DNA of 60,103 nt from Pseudomonadota bacterium (GTDB taxonomy: Bacteria > Pseudomonadota > Gammaproteobacteria > Acidiferrobacterales > UBA6901), in NCBI GenBank assembly GCA_027364845.1, contig DAHXOO010000012.1:1-60103 (forward strand), written 5' to 3'. Both the position numbers and the translations under genes were made by a program. The notes beneath the pieces are model-generated. The model was given only the letters and a program-made list of their open reading frames with translations. It had not been told where the DNA came from and did no database searches. Positions 56,338 to 60,103 of this stretch are shown piece after piece; position 1 is the first letter of the stretch; each line of letters opens with the position of its first letter.

Positions 56338-56694
56338 TTACCGCCGCACATTCCAGATTAGTTACGCTTTGTACCAGCGCTATCCGCGCTGGGCAAACAG
56401 CGCGGCGTGCTCACGCGAGAGAAGTTCGCCTAGCAACTTGAATCCTACGGGCTGAACGTGGTCGAAGACTTCGACGGCTACGCAGCGTTGGCCACCATTG
56501 TCGTTCCCGTAATTATCCATCCGGTCACCATCAATGACCCTTCCGACGATGCCATACTTGCGTGTGCGCTTGGCGCGAAGGCTGAGATCATTGTCTCGGG
56601 GGATCGGCAGTTGCTGGATCTCAAGGAGCACCAGGGCATTCGGATCATAACGGCAGTTGAGGCGGTGCGCCTTATCGCAACCGACCGCAGGTAA
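56265..56694 (+). pseudogene. PIN-domain toxin, decayed
   Basis: LVLDTNAAISGLPWHGTPGK begins the PIN domain near 56270 without a usable start. A frame change follows near 56375, then an in-frame TAG at 56430 inside FA-stop-QLESYG. The C-terminal part (NDPSDDAILACALGAKAEII to the stop at 56694) is intact, with acidic residues in place. Not functional as it stands. Confidence 0.75.
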
Positions 56695-56782
56695 AGATCA
56701 CTGCGATCTATTCTGCATTACCTCTACCGCCACGCACGGCTCCTTATAATACGCTCTATGTCATGCGCTGATCAGTAACCCG

Positions 56783-57913
56783 CTACAGCGTACCGATGTC
56801 CTCGCCTTCCATCTGGCGCCTGACGATGCGCACATCATTCCGATTCAGCGCAAACGGGAAGGAGCGGATGTCAGTAGGGCTGGAATCGCCGTAGGGGCGG
56901 TTGCAGGCTGAAACCTCCTCGTCGCTCCTGCCGGGACAGCCAGAGGTCTGAAACGGCTTTCCGGAATCGATAAGCGTGGCAAGTTCCGCTTCCGGCAGCC
57001 CGAAGTCGATCACCCGCCCTTCGCCGTCGAAGCGCATGTGCGAGACATGGCCACCGGCGTAGTCGATGATGAAGCGGGCGAGCTGGACGCGGCGCCACTG
57101 GTCCCGCGGAGCCGGCGGCCAGTCCTCCATGAGCGAGCCGCGTTCCGGAAAGAAGGCGAACATGTGGTTGTGGCCGCCGAGGTCCGTGATGCGCTGGGCA
57201 ACTTCGAGGATCTCCTGCTCGGTCTCACCCATGCCGCAGATCAGGTGCGCGCCGAACTTCTCCGGCCCGAAAACCTCCGCCGCCCACTCGATCGCCCGCC
57301 AGTACTGGTCCCATTTGTGCGGGCTGTCGACGCCCTTGCCACGCGTGCGCTCGAAGATCTGCGGGGTAACCGCATCGAGTGCCACCGTGAAGATGTCGGC
57401 CCCGAGGTCCCGCAATTCGATGAGATCGTCCTTTTCCATCGTCGTCGGATTCGACAGGATGGACACCGGGATGCCGGGAATCTCGGACGTCCAGCGCTTC
57501 AGCAGCACGCGCGTGTCGGCATCCGAGCTGGGATGGGTAATCATGGAGATGCACATGCGCTCGAACTGGTTCGCGTCGGCGCCGGACTTGACGCGTTCGA
57601 TGACCTCATCGTAGCGCACCGCCGGCCAGTCCACGCGGATGAAATTACGGTCGGCGTAGTCCCGCGCCTCCTCCCGATGGCGCGCCAGACCGCAGTAGGC
57701 ACAGTTGGCACGGCAACCTTCCGGATAGGTGACCAGCAGGTTCAGACAGTGGGTGCAACCGGTGCGATGCATGGCCCCGGCAATGAGTCCGAGCGTGATG
57801 GCCGCCGCGGTAGACATCTGTACGTACTCTGGCGAGCGCATGTGCGGCGTCTTGACGTGGTAATCCGGCCGGTAAAACGTGACCGGCGCGACTTCCTCTT
57901 GCTGGGCACCCAT
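56783..57913 (-). CDS. LipS-type radical SAM sulfur-insertion protein (LipS1 or LipS2)
   Basis: 376 aa. The radical SAM cluster motif CRANCAYC has Cys67, Cys71 and Cys74; an additional TGCTHC (Cys53, Cys56) precedes it and TSGCPG plus SACNRPYG lie near the C-terminus, providing ligands for an auxiliary cluster. In the pathway described by Tanabe, Dahl and co-workers, LipS1 and LipS2 insert sulfur into octanoyl groups on lipoate-binding proteins of the sHdr system. Whether this is LipS1 or LipS2 I cannot tell. ATG 57913 has GAGGAGAT upstream. Located 89 bases behind lipT. Confidence 0.8.
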   Translation of the reverse strand: MGAQQEEVAPVTFYRPDYHVKTPHMRSPEYVQMSTAAAITLGLIAGAMHRTGCTHCLNLLVTYPEGCRANCAYCGLARHREEARDYADRNFIRVDWPAVRYDEVIERVKSGADANQFERMCISMITHPSSDADTRVLLKRWTSEIPGIPVSILSNPTTMEKDDLIELRDLGADIFTVALDAVTPQIFERTRGKGVDSPHKWDQYWRAIEWAAEVFGPEKFGAHLICGMGETEQEILEVAQRITDLGGHNHMFAFFPERGSLMEDWPPAPRDQWRRVQLARFIIDYAGGHVSHMRFDGEGRVIDFGLPEAELATLIDSGKPFQTSGCPGRSDEEVSACNRPYGDSSPTDIRSFPFALNRNDVRIVRRQMEGEDIGTL

Positions 57914-58002
57914 GGTGATCTCCTCTCTGATTCCGCTGTCATGCAACCGCCGGCACATGTCCGGCATCTTCGTCCGCCCTGGGCTTGCGCCCGTGCCGAC
58001 GG

Positions 58003-59112
58003 CTAAACCGAAAAATACTCCGGAAACGCAATCCAACCGCGACGCATTGTCCGGTCATCGTTGGCGTTCGGTGTGCGCCAGTGGCGTTCCAGATCCCGAC
58101 GCCGCGCCGCCGCGCGCTCCAGCGCGACTCCGTACTGATCGCGCATGTCCTCATCGTAGCCGGCCAAAGCGGCCGCCTCGTCCGCACGCGCAAAGCGCGC
58201 CGCCGCGCGCCCGGCGCACTCACCCGATTCGACGGCCGCTGCGATGCCGGCGCCGGTGATGGGGTGAGTCAGGCCGGCCGCATCACCCACGAACAGGACC
58301 GATTCCAGCACCAGGCTCGCGCGCATCCCGCCCACCGGTATCGCCCCGCCGGTGCGGGACAGGATCTCGCTACCCACCAGACCCTGGGCCACGAGCCGCG
58401 CGTGCAGCCGGTCGAGCGGGGCTTTGAGATCGTGCTCGAAGTGCCGGTCGGCCCCCATGCCGAGATTCGCCACTGGCCCCTTCGGAAAAAGCCAGCCGTA
58501 GCCGCCGGGAAATTCGTCCGACAGCCAGATGTCCGTATCCGCGTGCGGTTGCAGCAGCTTGACCGTGTACTGTCGCGTATGGACTACCGGCAGCTCCGGC
58601 AGGCCGGCCAGGCGGGCGACCGCCGAATGCGGTCCGTCGGCCGCGATAAGCGCGCGGTACTCCACGGTTGCGCTCGCGCCGTCGGCAAGCCCGATCACGG
58701 CCGTGCGTGTGCAAACATCCAGCCCGGTCAGGCGCGTGCACGTCATGACCTCGGCTCCGGCCTCCTGCGCACGCCGCGCCAGCGCCCGATCGAAGCGGGC
58801 GCGATCAACCATGAGTCCCGGAAACGGCGACTGCTCGGACGCGCCGGACGGCAGAAAACTTTTCATTCCCTCGATATGCTGTCGTAGCACACCCTCATCC
58901 TGTGCCCAGCGGCCCAGCGGGGCGGGGATGAATTCCGCGCACTGAACCGGTTCGCCGATGCACTTCTTGCGCTCGATGGCAAGCACGCTGGCGCCGGCCA
59001 CTGCCGCCCGATAGGCCGCCGCACCGCCACCCGGACCAAGCCCGACGACCAGCACGTCCAGCGTGCGCCGACCGCCAGCAGTTCCATATCCGATCGCTTT
59101 GGGTTCTCCCAT
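58003..59112 (-). CDS. lipT: LipT-like FAD-dependent oxidoreductase (geranylgeranyl reductase family)
   Basis: 369 aa. The FAD-binding motif VVGLGPGGGAAAYRAA is at residues 22-37, CIGEPVQCAEF near 51 and FVGDAAGLTHPITGAGI near 270 belong to the geranylgeranyl-reductase/GGR flavoprotein family. Between sLpl(AB) and a LipS-type gene it corresponds to LipT of the sHdr-linked lipoate pathway, proposed to supply electrons. ATG 59112 begins three bases after the sLpl(AB) stop, so translation is coupled. Confidence 0.8.
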   Translation of the reverse strand: MGEPKAIGYGTAGGRRTLDVLVVGLGPGGGAAAYRAAVAGASVLAIERKKCIGEPVQCAEFIPAPLGRWAQDEGVLRQHIEGMKSFLPSGASEQSPFPGLMVDRARFDRALARRAQEAGAEVMTCTRLTGLDVCTRTAVIGLADGASATVEYRALIAADGPHSAVARLAGLPELPVVHTRQYTVKLLQPHADTDIWLSDEFPGGYGWLFPKGPVANLGMGADRHFEHDLKAPLDRLHARLVAQGLVGSEILSRTGGAIPVGGMRASLVLESVLFVGDAAGLTHPITGAGIAAAVESGECAGRAAARFARADEAAALAGYDEDMRDQYGVALERAAARRRDLERHWRTPNANDDRTMRRGWIAFPEYFSV

Positions 59113-59115
59113 GAC

Positions 59116-60103
59116 TCAGCCCGAGGCCGCATCCCCGACACCGGCGAGCGTCTGCAGCGCGTGCTCCATGGCGGCGATGAAATCCTCGCGCCGCAACAGC
59201 AGCATCTCCGCCGGGTAGCTGTCGAAAAACCGGTTCACCGTCGCGCGATAGTCCGGCAACGACGAATCGCGCAACGCTGCCTCAAGATCCACGACCATGC
59301 GCCGCGGATTGACGAAGAAATCGCCGGTAAACCATGCCTGCTTGATGCGATCCTTGGCCAGATCCACCGCGAGCGACACCCGCAACAGACCGCCGGTCGA
59401 ACGGTGCATGCCATCGAGGGTGGGTGCCTCCGCCGCCGGCCGGCTGATCTGCTCCACCCACTCGGAAGTCTCGACTTCGGCCAGGGCAGCGTGGAACTTC
59501 TCATCCTCAGCCGCGTTCAAGGCTTCGGCACGTTCAAAGTCAACTCCGAATTCCTCGGAAAATGCCTGCACCATCACCGCCAGCACCCGTTCCATCGGCG
59601 GCGCCTCGCCCAGGAGCTCCTTGAGGTTGGCCACGCGCTCGCGCGCCGAGGCGATGGCCTTGTCCTGGAGCTTCTCGGCCGGAATCTTGAGCACCCGCAA
59701 CATGCGCTCGACATCGAAATCGACCAGCAGGGAGCCGTGATAGAGGAAAACATCGCCGTCGTAGGTGCCGCCGGTACCGGCGATCTTGCGTCCGCCGACC
59801 TCGATGTCGTTGCGCGGACGAAAGCGCGCTTCGACTCCAAGGGCACCGATGCCGCGCGCCGCCGTCTCGCAGATGCGGCGCGCGATGTCCAGCATGTCGT
59901 TCGAACCGGCAGTCCGGCGGTCCAGGTACAGCTCCCAGCCGACCACGGTGCTGTCCACGTACAGGGCGCCGCCGCCGCTGATGCGGCGCTGGATGGTGAT
60001 GCCGTGGGCCTGGCAGTAGTCACGCCGCAGCTCCTGATCGACGCTTTGATGGAAGCCCACGAGCGCCGCCGGTTCGCTAAAACTCAGAAACGAAAGCGTG
60101 TTT
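59116..60103 (-). CDS. sLpl(AB)-type lipoate-protein ligase, 5' end beyond the window
   Basis: At least 328 aa, partial at the N-terminus: the frame stays open to the right edge (NTLSFLSFSEPAALVGFHQS). RRISGGGALYVDS and KIAGTGGTYDGDVFLYHGSL are the lipoate/octanoate-binding and catalytic-Lys regions of the LplA fold; the C-terminal part (STGGLLRVSLAVD, ITGDFF-like FTGDFFVNPR) is the LplB-type accessory domain. It attaches lipoate or octanoate to the sHdr lipoate-binding protein. First visible gene of the minus-strand operon. Confidence 0.82.
   Translation of the reverse strand, partial: NTLSFLSFSEPAALVGFHQSVDQELRRDYCQAHGITIQRRISGGGALYVDSTVVGWELYLDRRTAGSNDMLDIARRICETAARGIGALGVEARFRPRNDIEVGGRKIAGTGGTYDGDVFLYHGSLLVDFDVERMLRVLKIPAEKLQDKAIASARERVANLKELLGEAPPMERVLAVMVQAFSEEFGVDFERAEALNAAEDEKFHAALAEVETSEWVEQISRPAAEAPTLDGMHRSTGGLLRVSLAVDLAKDRIKQAWFTGDFFVNPRRMVVDLEAALRDSSLPDYRATVNRFFDSYPAEMLLLRREDFIAAMEHALQTLAGVGDAASG

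Noticed and set aside
1-60103. CRISPR array, rRNA or complete tRNA genes
   Set aside because: No regularly spaced repeats and no complete RNA gene were found; only tRNA 3' halves are present.

Overview
The window looks like a chromosomal segment of a sulfur-oxidising proteobacterium, most likely a gammaproteobacterium. The evidence is a PEP-CTERM/exosortase exopolysaccharide locus with the PrsT/PrsK/PrsR regulatory trio, a DsrE-type sulfur-carrier protein, and at the right edge the assembly genes for protein-bound lipoate that usually accompany the sulfur-oxidising sHdr system (sLpl(AB), LipT and a LipS-type radical SAM enzyme). Taxonomy is inference; there is no rRNA or other marker in the window.

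Left part (1-12187): a Cys-rich hypothetical gene and an IS graveyard come first. The export core follows: a Wza-type export protein, an outer-membrane beta-barrel protein, a long Wzz/GumC chain-length protein, a BY-kinase-like ATPase, an ExeA-like AAA ATPase and galE. A dsrE gene on the opposite strand and a TIGR03790-type secreted protein interrupt the theme. Positions 12188-14171 are decayed IS630, IS3 and IS110 pieces.

Middle (14172-44761): the strain-specific sugar region has an asparagine-synthase-like amidotransferase, an FkbM methyltransferase, a Wzx flippase, an O-antigen ligase/polymerase and four GT4-like glycosyltransferases. A complete fnlA-fnlB-fnlC set for UDP-N-acetyl-L-fucosamine is followed by a WbuB-like transferase. 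Genes from about 16.5 to 20 kb look more AT-rich than the core, as is common for serotype-type regions. An ISAs1-type element with an N-terminal DruA-like domain and a complete 1300-bp IS5-family element split the region. Then come a secreted hyaluronidase-like hydrolase, an exosortase-EpsI fusion, a WecA/MraY-type initiating transferase with a long C-terminal extension, the TPR lipoprotein PrsT, and the PrsK/PrsR sensor kinase and sigma-54 activator pair. Together these suffice for lipid-linked repeat-unit synthesis, flipping, polymerisation, export and exosortase processing. No PEP-CTERM substrate gene is visible.

Right part (44762-56780) is accessory DNA. It has two tRNA 3'-half remnants, a frameshifted DUF4143 ATPase, four or five toxin-antitoxin modules in different states of decay, a HipA remnant, a YeiH-type putative sulfate exporter with a small four-cysteine protein behind it, and a NiCoT Ni/Co permease. 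Direct repeats flank two of the TA modules. A remnant resembling the 3' end of the lipS gene lies 8.8 kb from the intact gene in the same orientation. A 164-bp MITE with IS1380-like ends sits inside a GNAT toxin gene. The lipoate-assembly operon (minus strand) runs off the right edge.
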